A stretch of DNA of 64,000 bases. It comes from Thiobacillus sp. (lineage in GTDB: Bacteria > Pseudomonadota > Gammaproteobacteria > Burkholderiales > Thiobacillaceae). The position numbers and the translations under genes were made by a program. This document shows positions 37,284-43,582 of this stretch, piece by piece. Every line of letters starts with the position of its first letter. Position 1 is the stretch's first letter. The stretch covers positions 1 to 64,000 of the forward strand of contig NZ_JAUYRI010000027.1 in NCBI RefSeq assembly GCF_030696885.1, written 5' to 3'. The notes beneath the pieces were generated by a model, which had not been told where the DNA came from, made no database searches, and saw only the letters and a list, made by a program, of their open reading frames with translations.

Positions 37284-38480
37284 ATGCACGCCCTCTCCCC
37301 AACCCTCTCCCCCCAAGGGGCGAGGGAGCAAACGCCAGGCCCAAACCGATCAATCGTCATCGTCGGTTCCGGCCTCGCCGGCTACACCCTGCTGAAGGAA
37401 ATCCGCAAGCGCGACGCTGCCACGCCGGTCACGCTCGTGACGGCAGACGATGGCGCCTTCTACTCCAAGCCCAACCTGTCGAACGCCCTGGCTACCGGCC
37501 GCACGGCTGCGGCGCTCGCCAGCGCCAGCGCGGAAAAGATGGCGGTCGATCAGAATGCGACGGTGCTGACGCACACCCGGGTCACCGCGATCGACACACA
37601 GGGTCAGCGCGTCCGCACTGAAAACGGCGAACTTGAATACAGTCAACTGGTGCTTGCGCTTGGCGCCGACCCGTTCGCGCACGGCCTGTCCGGTGACGGT
37701 GCGGGAGACGTACTGACGGTGAACGATCTGGCCGATTATGCAGCCTTCCGCAGCGCTATCGACGGCAAGCAACGTGTCACCGTACTCGGCGGCGGTCTCA
37801 TCGGCTGCGAGTTCGCCAACGACTTGGTGCATGCCGGGTTCGCTGTCGACGTGGTGCACCTGGGCGAGTGGCCGCTGGAGCGCCTGCTTCCGGTGGAAGC
37901 GGGTCAGCGCCTGGCCGACAGCCTCGCTGCCCTCGGGGTGAACTGGCATTTCGGTCGCACCGGAAAAAGCGTCGAGCGGACGGCAGCGGGCTATTCGATC
38001 ACGCTCGACAACGGCGAAACCGTCGCGGCCGACGTTGTCCTGTCGGCGATCGGCCTCAAGCCGCGTACCCAATTGGCGCAGGTGGCCGGCATCAAGGTCG
38101 GCCGCGGCATCCAGACCAATGGCCTGCTCGAAACCAGCGCGCCCCATGTGTACGCGATGGGCGACTGTGCCGAGGTCGAAGGCCTCAACCTGCCTTACGT
38201 GCAGCCGTTGATGGTGCAGGCGCGCGCGCTCGCCGCCACGCTGACCGGCACGCCGATGCCGGTGGTCTACGCGCCGATGCCGGTGATGGTGAAAACCCCC
38301 GCGCACCCGGTGGCGGTGCTGCCGCCGAAAATCGGCGCAGCCGGTGGCTGGAATGTCGAATGCAGCGACACCGGCATCTGCGCGCTGCATACCGACGACT
38401 CGGGCCGACTGCAGGGCTTCGCGCTCACCGGCAGCGAAACCGGGCGGCGCAATGCGCTGGCGAAGGAAATCGTGGCCTGA
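37284..38480 (+). CDS. Rubredoxin reductase-type NAD(P)/FAD oxidoreductase
   Basis: 398-residue two-dinucleotide-fold flavoprotein: FAD motif SIVIVGSGLAGYTLLKEIRK, NAD motif VTVLGGGLIGCEFANDLVHAG and C-terminal FAD motif HVYAMGDCAEV. The C-terminal extension (VVYAPMPVMVKTPAHPVAVLPP) is like rubredoxin-NAD+ reductases. Position after rubrerythrin and rubredoxin supports electron supply for peroxide reduction. The ATG at 37284 has AGGAG upstream. The first about 20 residues (ALSPTLSPQGAREQ) are translated from a C-rich repeat, an unusual in-frame gain. Confidence 0.92.
   Translation: MHALSPTLSPQGAREQTPGPNRSIVIVGSGLAGYTLLKEIRKRDAATPVTLVTADDGAFYSKPNLSNALATGRTAAALASASAEKMAVDQNATVLTHTRVTAIDTQGQRVRTENGELEYSQLVLALGADPFAHGLSGDGAGDVLTVNDLADYAAFRSAIDGKQRVTVLGGGLIGCEFANDLVHAGFAVDVVHLGEWPLERLLPVEAGQRLADSLAALGVNWHFGRTGKSVERTAAGYSITLDNGETVAADVVLSAIGLKPRTQLAQVAGIKVGRGIQTNGLLETSAPHVYAMGDCAEVEGLNLPYVQPLMVQARALAATLTGTPMPVVYAPMPVMVKTPAHPVAVLPPKIGAAGGWNVECSDTGICALHTDDSGRLQGFALTGSETGRRNALAKEIVA
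37291..37327 (+). repeat. C-rich REP-like repeat at the start of the reductase gene
   Basis: CCCTCTCCCCAACCCTCTCC followed by CCCCAAGGGGCGAGGGAG; the outer parts form an inverted repeat (CCCTC/GAGGG). Such CCCTCTCCCC elements are common dispersed repeats in beta- and gammaproteobacteria. It lies between the start codon and the first FAD strand, in frame. Confidence 0.75.
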
Positions 38481-38483
38481 AAT

Positions 38484-38891
38484 TCAGACCGCTGGGGAGG
38501 CGGGTTGCAGCGCGGCAATCAGCGGGCAGCTCACCTTGCCGCGGCTGGCTGCGCAGCAATCCACCAGCTTGGCCAGCGCGGTCTCGATACGCTGCAAATC
38601 CTGCAAGCGCTGGCGCACATCCGCGAGCTTGTGCTCGGCGATTGCCCGCGCTTCCGAACAGCGGGTCCCGTCGTCCAGTTGCAGCAATTGCGCAATCTCG
38701 TCCAGCGTAAAGCCGATGCGCTGGGCCGCCTTGATAAACAGCACCCGAGCCACTTCGGCTTCGTCGTAACGGCGGATGCCGCCCAAGGGTTTGGCGGGCT
38801 CGATCAATAGCCCGCGGCGCTGGTAGAAGCGGATGGTTTCGACGTTGACGCCCGCTGCCTGCGCCAGGCCGGAAATGGTCGTGGTCTGCAT
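38484..38891 (-). CDS. merR: Mercury-type MerR regulator
   Basis: 135-residue MerR protein with an N-terminal winged helix ([24 protein letters not shown]), dimerisation helix and the three Hg(II)-binding cysteines of true Mer[19 protein letters not shown] and [10 protein letters not shown]. It faces a small GDCCVxC protein across a classical mer operator. No merT, merP or merA is next to it, so this is an orphan or reduced mer locus. Confidence 0.92.
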   Translation of the reverse strand: MQTTTISGLAQAAGVNVETIRFYQRRGLLIEPAKPLGGIRRYDEAEVARVLFIKAAQRIGFTLDEIAQLLQLDDGTRCSEARAIAEHKLADVRQRLQDLQRIETALAKLVDCCAASRGKVSCPLIAALQPASPAV

Positions 38892-38892
38892 C

Positions 38893-38924
38893 TTGACTCC
38901 GTACTTGGGTACGGAATTTATACT
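38893..38924 (+). promoter_or_regulatory. MerR operator-promoter
   Basis: TTGACT (-35) and TATACT (-10) are separated by a 20-bp spacer holding the palindrome TCCGTACTTGGGTACGGA (38898-38915). Over-long spacing with a central dyad is the hallmark of MerR-activated promoters, and the TTGACTCCGTAC words are those of mer operators. It drives the gene at 38954. Confidence 0.93.
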
Positions 38925-38953
38925 ACGCCCCTTTCAGCCATCCGGAGCAGTCC

Positions 38954-39205
38954 ATGCACGCTCAGTCAGATTTGGGCCCCAATGCTGTCGTGCTGGAATC
39001 CACCCTGACCTGCCCCCTCTGCGGTCACGCCAAAATCGAGACCATGCCGACCGACGCCTGCCAGTGGTATTACGAATGCGAAGGGTGTCAGGCCGTGCTG
39101 ATGCCCCTGCCGGGCGACTGCTGCGTATTCTGTTCCTACGGCACGGTGCCGTGCCCGCCGATCCAGCGGGCGGGCAGGCCGGGTAGTTGCTGCGGGGCGG
39201 CCTAG
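38954..39205 (+). CDS. GDCCVxC-domain small metal-binding protein
   Basis: 83 residues with four cysteine clusters: LTCPLCGHAK, YECEGC, GDCCVFCSYGTVPCPP and SCCGAA. The GDCCVxC motif defines a small family often placed in mercury resistance loci and sometimes made as a selenoprotein; here the motif is all cysteine. No signal peptide. It is the only gene behind the mer operator, so I infer a role in binding Hg(II) or a related soft metal. Confidence 0.88.
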   Translation: MHAQSDLGPNAVVLESTLTCPLCGHAKIETMPTDACQWYYECEGCQAVLMPLPGDCCVFCSYGTVPCPPIQRAGRPGSCCGAA

Positions 39206-39648
39206 CAGGTCTTGCAGGGTTCCACCGGCAGCCCGCGCGCGACCCAGCCCGGCCCGGCACCGCTACCGACCATGCCTTCCTTGATGTTGTAGACCTGGGT
39301 GAAGCCCGCTTCGCGCAGTGCCTTTTGCATATGCGTCGTGCGGTTGCCGGTGCGGCAGATCAGGCCGATCGGCGTGTCGCGTTGTCCGTCGAGTTCGGCA
39401 CTCACCTGCTGCACGAAGCCGCTCGCGCCCTGCGGGTGAACCATGTTGATCCGCAACGCGCCGTCGGCTACGCCGGTCTTGCGCCATTCATCCGGACGGC
39501 GAATGTCGATCAGCGTCAACTGGCCGTTCTGGTGCTTTTCAAAGGCCTCGGGCGCGGTCAGGGTGGGGCCGGATTCCGTGGAGCAGGCGCTGATCGACAG
39601 CAGGGTCAAAGCGGCGGCGGCCGCGACGGTCAGGCGTTGCGCAAACAT
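39202..39648 (-). CDS. Rhodanese-domain lipoprotein
   Basis: 148 residues. The signal peptide ends in a lipobox-like ISAC (LTLLSISACSTES), so it is probably lipid-anchored in the periplasm. A single rhodanese domain has the active-site loop CRTGNRT with catalytic Cys (IGLICRTGNRTTHMQ) and LIDIRRPDEWRKTG. The C-terminal EPCKTC adds a CxxC pair. Likely handles persulfide or thiosulfate sulfur in the envelope. Convergent with the GDCCVxC gene, overlapping it by 4 bp. Confidence 0.9.
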   Translation of the reverse strand: MFAQRLTVAAAAALTLLSISACSTESGPTLTAPEAFEKHQNGQLTLIDIRRPDEWRKTGVADGALRINMVHPQGASGFVQQVSAELDGQRDTPIGLICRTGNRTTHMQKALREAGFTQVYNIKEGMVGSGAGPGWVARGLPVEPCKTC

Positions 39649-39759
39649 GAAGACTCCAAAAGTGAGAAACGAATATGCGATTGTTAAATCGGGCGGAAGT
39701 TCAGTTTTGCCCCGCAGGCGGCCCGGTCGCGGCAGACCGGGTTAGCCCGCCGCCCGCCC

Positions 39760-40785
39760 TCATTGCCCATACAACTGAACCAGCAGCGCCTGGAACGCTG
39801 ACTGTCGTTCCGGCGGCGTGGCGCGCACGATGCCTTCGCGCTGAAACACGTCGATCAGCTTGTGCGGCGTGACGCCGGATTCGCCGACGATTTCGACGTG
39901 CCCGGCGACGACCTCGACATCGGTGGTGAGGGCTGCGCGGGTGACGGGCGGGTGCCGCTGTTCGTTCAGGCTGAAAATGTAATCGCTCTCGATGCAGCGG
40001 CCGGTGTCGCTGCGACGCCGGCAGGAGTCGCGTTCGTCGGTGACGACCTTGAGGTGGCGGCTGACCTGCGTGGCGAGGCTACCCGGCTTCTGGATGAAAT
40101 CCGAGGCGGCCGTGATCTCGTACCAGTTGTCGCCGCTGATGAGCCAGCAGACCAGGTCGTTGAGGCCAAGCGTGGCCACGCGCAGTGCCGAGGCCGCGCA
40201 CATGCGCGCCGCGGCAATGCCGGAAAACGGCGCCGAGACCGTCACCAGCCGCAGGTCGATCTGCGTGTTGCGCACCGGTTCCGGGCGGTCTGCGATCAGC
40301 GCCTTGCGGGCAACCAGGCCGCCCATGCTGTGGCCGATCACCGTGATTTGCGGCGTATCCAGATGCAGCGCGAGCGTATCGACTGCGTGGGCCAGCTGGC
40401 CGGAACTCACCATCAGGCTGTCGCGGTCGTTGTAGGCGAGGCAGGCGCTTTGCTGGCCATGAAAGGCGAGCACCTCGGCCAGCGCGTGGAACCGCCCGGT
40501 GGATCCGTTGCAACCATGCACCAGGATGTTGACCGGCTGGCTGGGGTCGATGTGCAGCGTATTCGACGCCCCATCGTTGCACGGGCGCAGCCCGGGAACG
40601 CTTACCGCTTTTTGGGCGGAGGGCAGGCGTCCCGGATCCGCCGCCTCGAGGGCAGACTCGCGTTGCGGGGTGGCGCAGCCGCCCAGGCTCAAGGCCAGCA
40701 GCAGGGCGACGAACGCAGCCGTCGCCGCCATGCCGGCCAATGCGATCGATTGTGTCCAGATTCTTATGGCGCAAGTGCCCATCAT
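39760..40785 (-). CDS. Alpha/beta-hydrolase lipoprotein (esterase/lipase-like)
   Basis: 341 residues from ATG 40785, with GGAGG 5 nt upstream. A lipoprotein signal (LLLALSLGGCATPQ) precedes an alpha/beta-hydrolase domain with oxyanion-type loop NILVHGCNGSTGRF, nucleophile elbow ITVIGHSMGGLVA and late His in VVAGHVEIVGESG. The fold and GHSMGG suggest an esterase or PGAP1-like lipase; the substrate is unknown. An internal cysteine-rich stretch (DSCRRRSDTGRC) is likely a disulfide loop. Confidence 0.85.
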   Translation of the reverse strand: MMGTCAIRIWTQSIALAGMAATAAFVALLLALSLGGCATPQRESALEAADPGRLPSAQKAVSVPGLRPCNDGASNTLHIDPSQPVNILVHGCNGSTGRFHALAEVLAFHGQQSACLAYNDRDSLMVSSGQLAHAVDTLALHLDTPQITVIGHSMGGLVARKALIADRPEPVRNTQIDLRLVTVSAPFSGIAAARMCAASALRVATLGLNDLVCWLISGDNWYEITAASDFIQKPGSLATQVSRHLKVVTDERDSCRRRSDTGRCIESDYIFSLNEQRHPPVTRAALTTDVEVVAGHVEIVGESGVTPHKLIDVFQREGIVRATPPERQSAFQALLVQLYGQ

Positions 40786-41050
40786 GTCAGCCTCCACCGG
40801 GATTCCATCCGCAGCTTGATCGTTGGCGCGGGTTCAGCCTGGCTCGGGTGTTGCCAGTGAACCGCATTGGGGAGACATGGTGCCATTATTTGGCGGACAG
40901 TTCATCCGGCAAAGGTCTGCCGGGCTTCAATCGAAAGCGGGCGTTGCGCAACAGGCCATTGCAATGACGCCCGGGCTGCGCGGAGGGCACAACGATGCCC
41001 TTGCCGCGTGCCGGCATGGTCAGCGCTCCTGAGTTGCGCGAGAATGTCGC

Positions 41051-41404
41051 ATGGACATCTTCCGCATCTTCCATCTGCAATGCGCGCGGCGCCTGCCGGC
41101 GCTGCCCGCTTCCCATCCCTGCGCGCGTCTGCATGGCCATTCGTTCGAGGTCGAATTGATCGTCAGCGGCGAGGTTGACCCGGCACTCGGCTGGGTGCTC
41201 GACTTCGCCGACATCGAGGCGGCATGGCAGCCCATCCACGCGGCGCTCGACCACCGCTATCTGAACGAGATCGCCGGGCTCGACAACCCCACCAGCGAAA
41301 ACCTAGCGGTGTGGCTGTGGGGCCAGCTCAAGCCGGTGCTGCCCGGCCTGTCGCAAATCAAGGTGATGGAAACCCACGACTCGGGCTGCATCTACCGCGG
41401 ATAA
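41051..41404 (+). CDS. queD: 6-carboxytetrahydropterin synthase-like QueD
   Basis: 117-residue member of the QueD/PTPS family, acting on dihydroneopterin triphosphate in queuosine/7-deazaguanine synthesis. Zinc and catalytic residues: His in FRIFHLQCARRLP (early), CARLHGHSF (Cys, His, His), LDFADIEAAW and the late HDSGC with Glu in VMETHDSG. No other queuosine gene is in the window. The preceding 265 bp show no gene. Confidence 0.92.
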   Translation: MDIFRIFHLQCARRLPALPASHPCARLHGHSFEVELIVSGEVDPALGWVLDFADIEAAWQPIHAALDHRYLNEIAGLDNPTSENLAVWLWGQLKPVLPGLSQIKVMETHDSGCIYRG

Positions 41405-41426
41405 GCCGGCCCCCGGCGGGACGAAA

Positions 41427-41472
41427 CCAAGGCCTGCTTCTGACGGAAACATCCGTCGGAAGCAGGCCTTGG
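41427..41472. terminator. Long hairpin between convergent genes
   Basis: CCAAGGCCTGCTTC and TGACGGA pair with TCCGTC and GGAAGCAGGCCTTGG around an AACA loop. The stem of about 20 bp lies between queD (plus) and the small secreted-protein gene (minus). There is no good T-tract, but the position fits a bidirectional terminator. Confidence 0.7.
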
Positions 41473-41510
41473 TCAGGTCTGGAACAGCGGGGCGTACGCC
41501 CCGGCCGGTC

Positions 41511-41681
41511 TTAACGACCCATACTGGAAAAATCCAGCGTGCCGTGCGGCGTGTCAGCCACGTTTTCGTCGATCATCAGATAGATGTCTTCGTCGACGAT
41601 GTCTGCAGCGGGGTGGTGGGCAAAAGCCGAGAACGAGGCGAGCATGGCGGTGAGTACGGCAGCGGTCATAATGCTTTTCAT
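41511..41681 (-). CDS. 56-residue secreted acidic peptide
   Basis: Starts at ATG 41681 with AAAGGAAACAG upstream; the longer ORF-track start is not credible. Signal peptide MKSIMTAAVLTAMLASFSAFA, then a mature part of about 35 residues, HHPAADIVDEDIYLMIDENV plus a short tail, rich in Asp/Glu with an N-terminal His pair. I do not recognise a family. It is the downstream end of a minus-strand run of secreted, low-complexity proteins. Confidence 0.65.
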   Translation of the reverse strand: MKSIMTAAVLTAMLASFSAFAHHPAADIVDEDIYLMIDENVADTPHGTLDFSSMGR

Positions 41682-41861
41682 GATCTGTTTCCTTTGAAAA
41701 TTAAAAAATGGAACGAGCCATTCAGCTGGCGGCGGTTGCGTCGTGCTGCGTTTGCGTCGGCTGATGAAAAGCATTATGAAAATCCGGCGTGCCTGTGGCA
41801 TGTCCGGGCGGTGTCAGTGTGTGGCAGTGTGTTTCACGGGCCATCAATCATGACCACAAAA

Positions 41862-41892
41862 CAAAGGGGCACACGAATCGTGTGCCCCTTTG
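41862..41892 (-). terminator. Rho-independent terminator
   Basis: CAAAGGGGCACACGA, one base, then TCGTGTGCCCCTTTG forms a perfect 15-bp stem, followed on the minus strand by TTTTG. It lies 20 bp after the stop of the His/Gly/Ser-rich gene. Confidence 0.85.
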
Positions 41893-41911
41893 TTGCTACC
41901 AACTGCCGGAA

Positions 41912-42223
41912 TTAATGGCTGTGCTCGGTGCCACCCTCTTCGTGGTCGCCGCTGCCACCCTTGCCGTGGAAGATCTTGCTTTCCGCCGACTTGCTGCCGC
42001 CTTTCGCGCCGTCATGGTGCGAACTGCCGCCCTTGTGCGAACTGCTGCTGTGGCTGGAGCCACGGTCGCCGCCCATGTACTTCGGTCCCTTGCCCTTGCC
42101 ACCCGAGGTGTGTCCGGAGGAATGGCCGTCGTCGTGGCTGTCGGCCGCGTAGGCGGTTGCCGTGCCTGTTGCCAGGCCTGCAGCCAGCAACGCGATCGTT
42201 GCCCATTTGCTGTAAGCGTTCAT
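41912..42223 (-). CDS. His/Gly/Ser-rich secreted protein
   Basis: 103 residues. Signal peptide ends at TATAYAADS, and the mature protein is nearly all His, Gly, Ser, Lys and Asp (SHDDGHSSGHTSGGKGKG, SSHSSSSHKGGSSHHDG, closing EEGGTEHSH). About a dozen histidines suggest metal binding; the rest looks intrinsically disordered. GGAGTCATCAGC precedes the ATG. It shares the KGKG/KGGS style with the 381-residue protein upstream, hinting at a common extracellular role. No known family. Confidence 0.75.
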   Translation of the reverse strand: MNAYSKWATIALLAAGLATGTATAYAADSHDDGHSSGHTSGGKGKGPKYMGGDRGSSHSSSSHKGGSSHHDGAKGGSKSAESKIFHGKGGSGDHEEGGTEHSH

Positions 42224-42279
42224 GCTGATGACTCCTGTTGCGTGTGTTGCACCGGGCGGCGAACCGCCCGGTCTGGCGA

Positions 42280-43425
42280 TTAACGAACCGCGTTGTCGTG
42301 CACGAACTCGATCACCTGCAGGTAGTCGTTCGCCGCGGCCGCGAAGTCGTCAGCGCCGCCCACTGCGGTCGGGTCGACCCAGTTGGTACTGCCGAACACA
42401 GCCTCGTACAGATTCACCACGGTCGGCACATACACGCCGTCCTTCAGCACCAGCACGGAGGCGGTCGCATCCTTCCAGGCGGTGTAGCGGTCGTAGCTGA
42501 CGGTGGAGAAGTCATAGTAAGTCGTGCCGCTGTTGATCCCCAGGATGGAGTTCATGTACACCACGGTGTCGACGCTGACGGCGCCGGTTTTGTCCGCAGC
42601 AGCAGCCAGCAGTGCAGCCGGGTTGAAGTTGGCCGGCAGCGTAACGCCAGGCAGCGTGCCCGAAGTCATGTACTTGTCGTACAGCGCCAGATTCTCCAGC
42701 GGCGAGTCGATGGTCGCGCCGTCCACCACCAGGCGGCCAGTCGAATCGAGTGTCACCGTTCCCGAGGTCAGCTTCGACAGCGCTTCGGTCAGGGCGTGGT
42801 CGAGCACCTTGCTCGGCGAACGGCTCACGCTCAGGCGACCCAGATCGACCTCGGCACCGTAAACTTCATAGGTGGTGGTGCCGAGGGTGACGGTCGGCAG
42901 CAAATCGCCTTCCGCATTGCGGGGAATGATTACCGGGCTACCGTCCGGGTTGGTCAGCGGAACCAGCGTGGTGCTGCCGGTCGGATAGTAATAGGCGATC
43001 ACCTGAACCAAGCCATCGGCCAGAATCGGTGCGCCATTGACGTCGCGCAGCAACACGACCATATCGCCGTACAGGTCGCCCTTCTTGCTGCCGGCACCGG
43101 CCGGCTTGCCGCCGCCGCCCGACTTGCCGCCCTTGACGCCAGCCCAGACGGGGCGGTCGCTGTCTTCATCGACGCTCGAAACCGGTGCGCGGAAAATCCT
43201 GTCGCTGCCCTTGCCCTGGCCGCCCTTGTTGGCTGCCCCCTTTTGGCTACCGCCCTTGCTGGCAGCACCTTTCTTGGCACCGCCATCTTCTGCGGCCTGC
43301 GCGGACGAAATCACGCTCAGATTCATGCCCGTCACGGTATTGACAGCCATCGGAACGGCCAGCATGGCGAACATCGTGCCGCCAGCGAGAATGAGTTTTT
43401 TGATATTGAATGCGGGGTGTTTCAT
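42280..43425 (-). CDS. Secreted 381-residue protein with Lys/Gly-rich linker, unknown function
   Basis: Signal peptide spans roughly residues 1-45, ending AQAAEDG. Then comes a Lys/Gly/Ser low-complexity linker (GGAKKGAASKGGSQKGAANK to about residue 115), a beta-rich part (GDMVVLLRDVNGAPILADGL...TNPDGSPVIIPRNAEGDLLP) and a C-terminal alpha/beta part ending DYLQVIEFVHDNAVR. No family recognised. A CRP/FNR-like palindrome lies about 45 bp upstream of the start. It sits between the His-rich gene and the triple-barrel gene on the same strand. Confidence 0.75.
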   Translation of the reverse strand: MKHPAFNIKKLILAGGTMFAMLAVPMAVNTVTGMNLSVISSAQAAEDGGAKKGAASKGGSQKGAANKGGQGKGSDRIFRAPVSSVDEDSDRPVWAGVKGGKSGGGGKPAGAGSKKGDLYGDMVVLLRDVNGAPILADGLVQVIAYYYPTGSTTLVPLTNPDGSPVIIPRNAEGDLLPTVTLGTTTYEVYGAEVDLGRLSVSRSPSKVLDHALTEALSKLTSGTVTLDSTGRLVVDGATIDSPLENLALYDKYMTSGTLPGVTLPANFNPAALLAAAADKTGAVSVDTVVYMNSILGINSGTTYYDFSTVSYDRYTAWKDATASVLVLKDGVYVPTVVNLYEAVFGSTNWVDPTAVGGADDFAAAANDYLQVIEFVHDNAVR

Positions 43426-43467
43426 GTGTTTCTCCCAGATGAATTGAGGACTACGGCCTTCTGCGAC

Positions 43468-43487
43468 TGATCGTGTGACCGATCACA
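43468..43487. promoter_or_regulatory. CRP/FNR-family-like palindrome
   Basis: TGATCG-TGTGAC-CGATCA is a perfect inverted repeat, and overlapping it TGTGA-CCGA-TCACA is a second one with FNR-like 4-bp spacing and CRP-like half-sites. It lies 43-62 bp upstream of the 381-residue secreted protein gene, a normal place for activator or repressor binding. Confidence 0.55.
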
Positions 43488-43582
43488 AAGTTATCTTCAC
43501 TACTATTTCAGACTAGCAAGTCCGGTATAAAAACACATTGATGAATCGCAATTTCACCGGGCTTTTTTGATGGAGCGACCAC

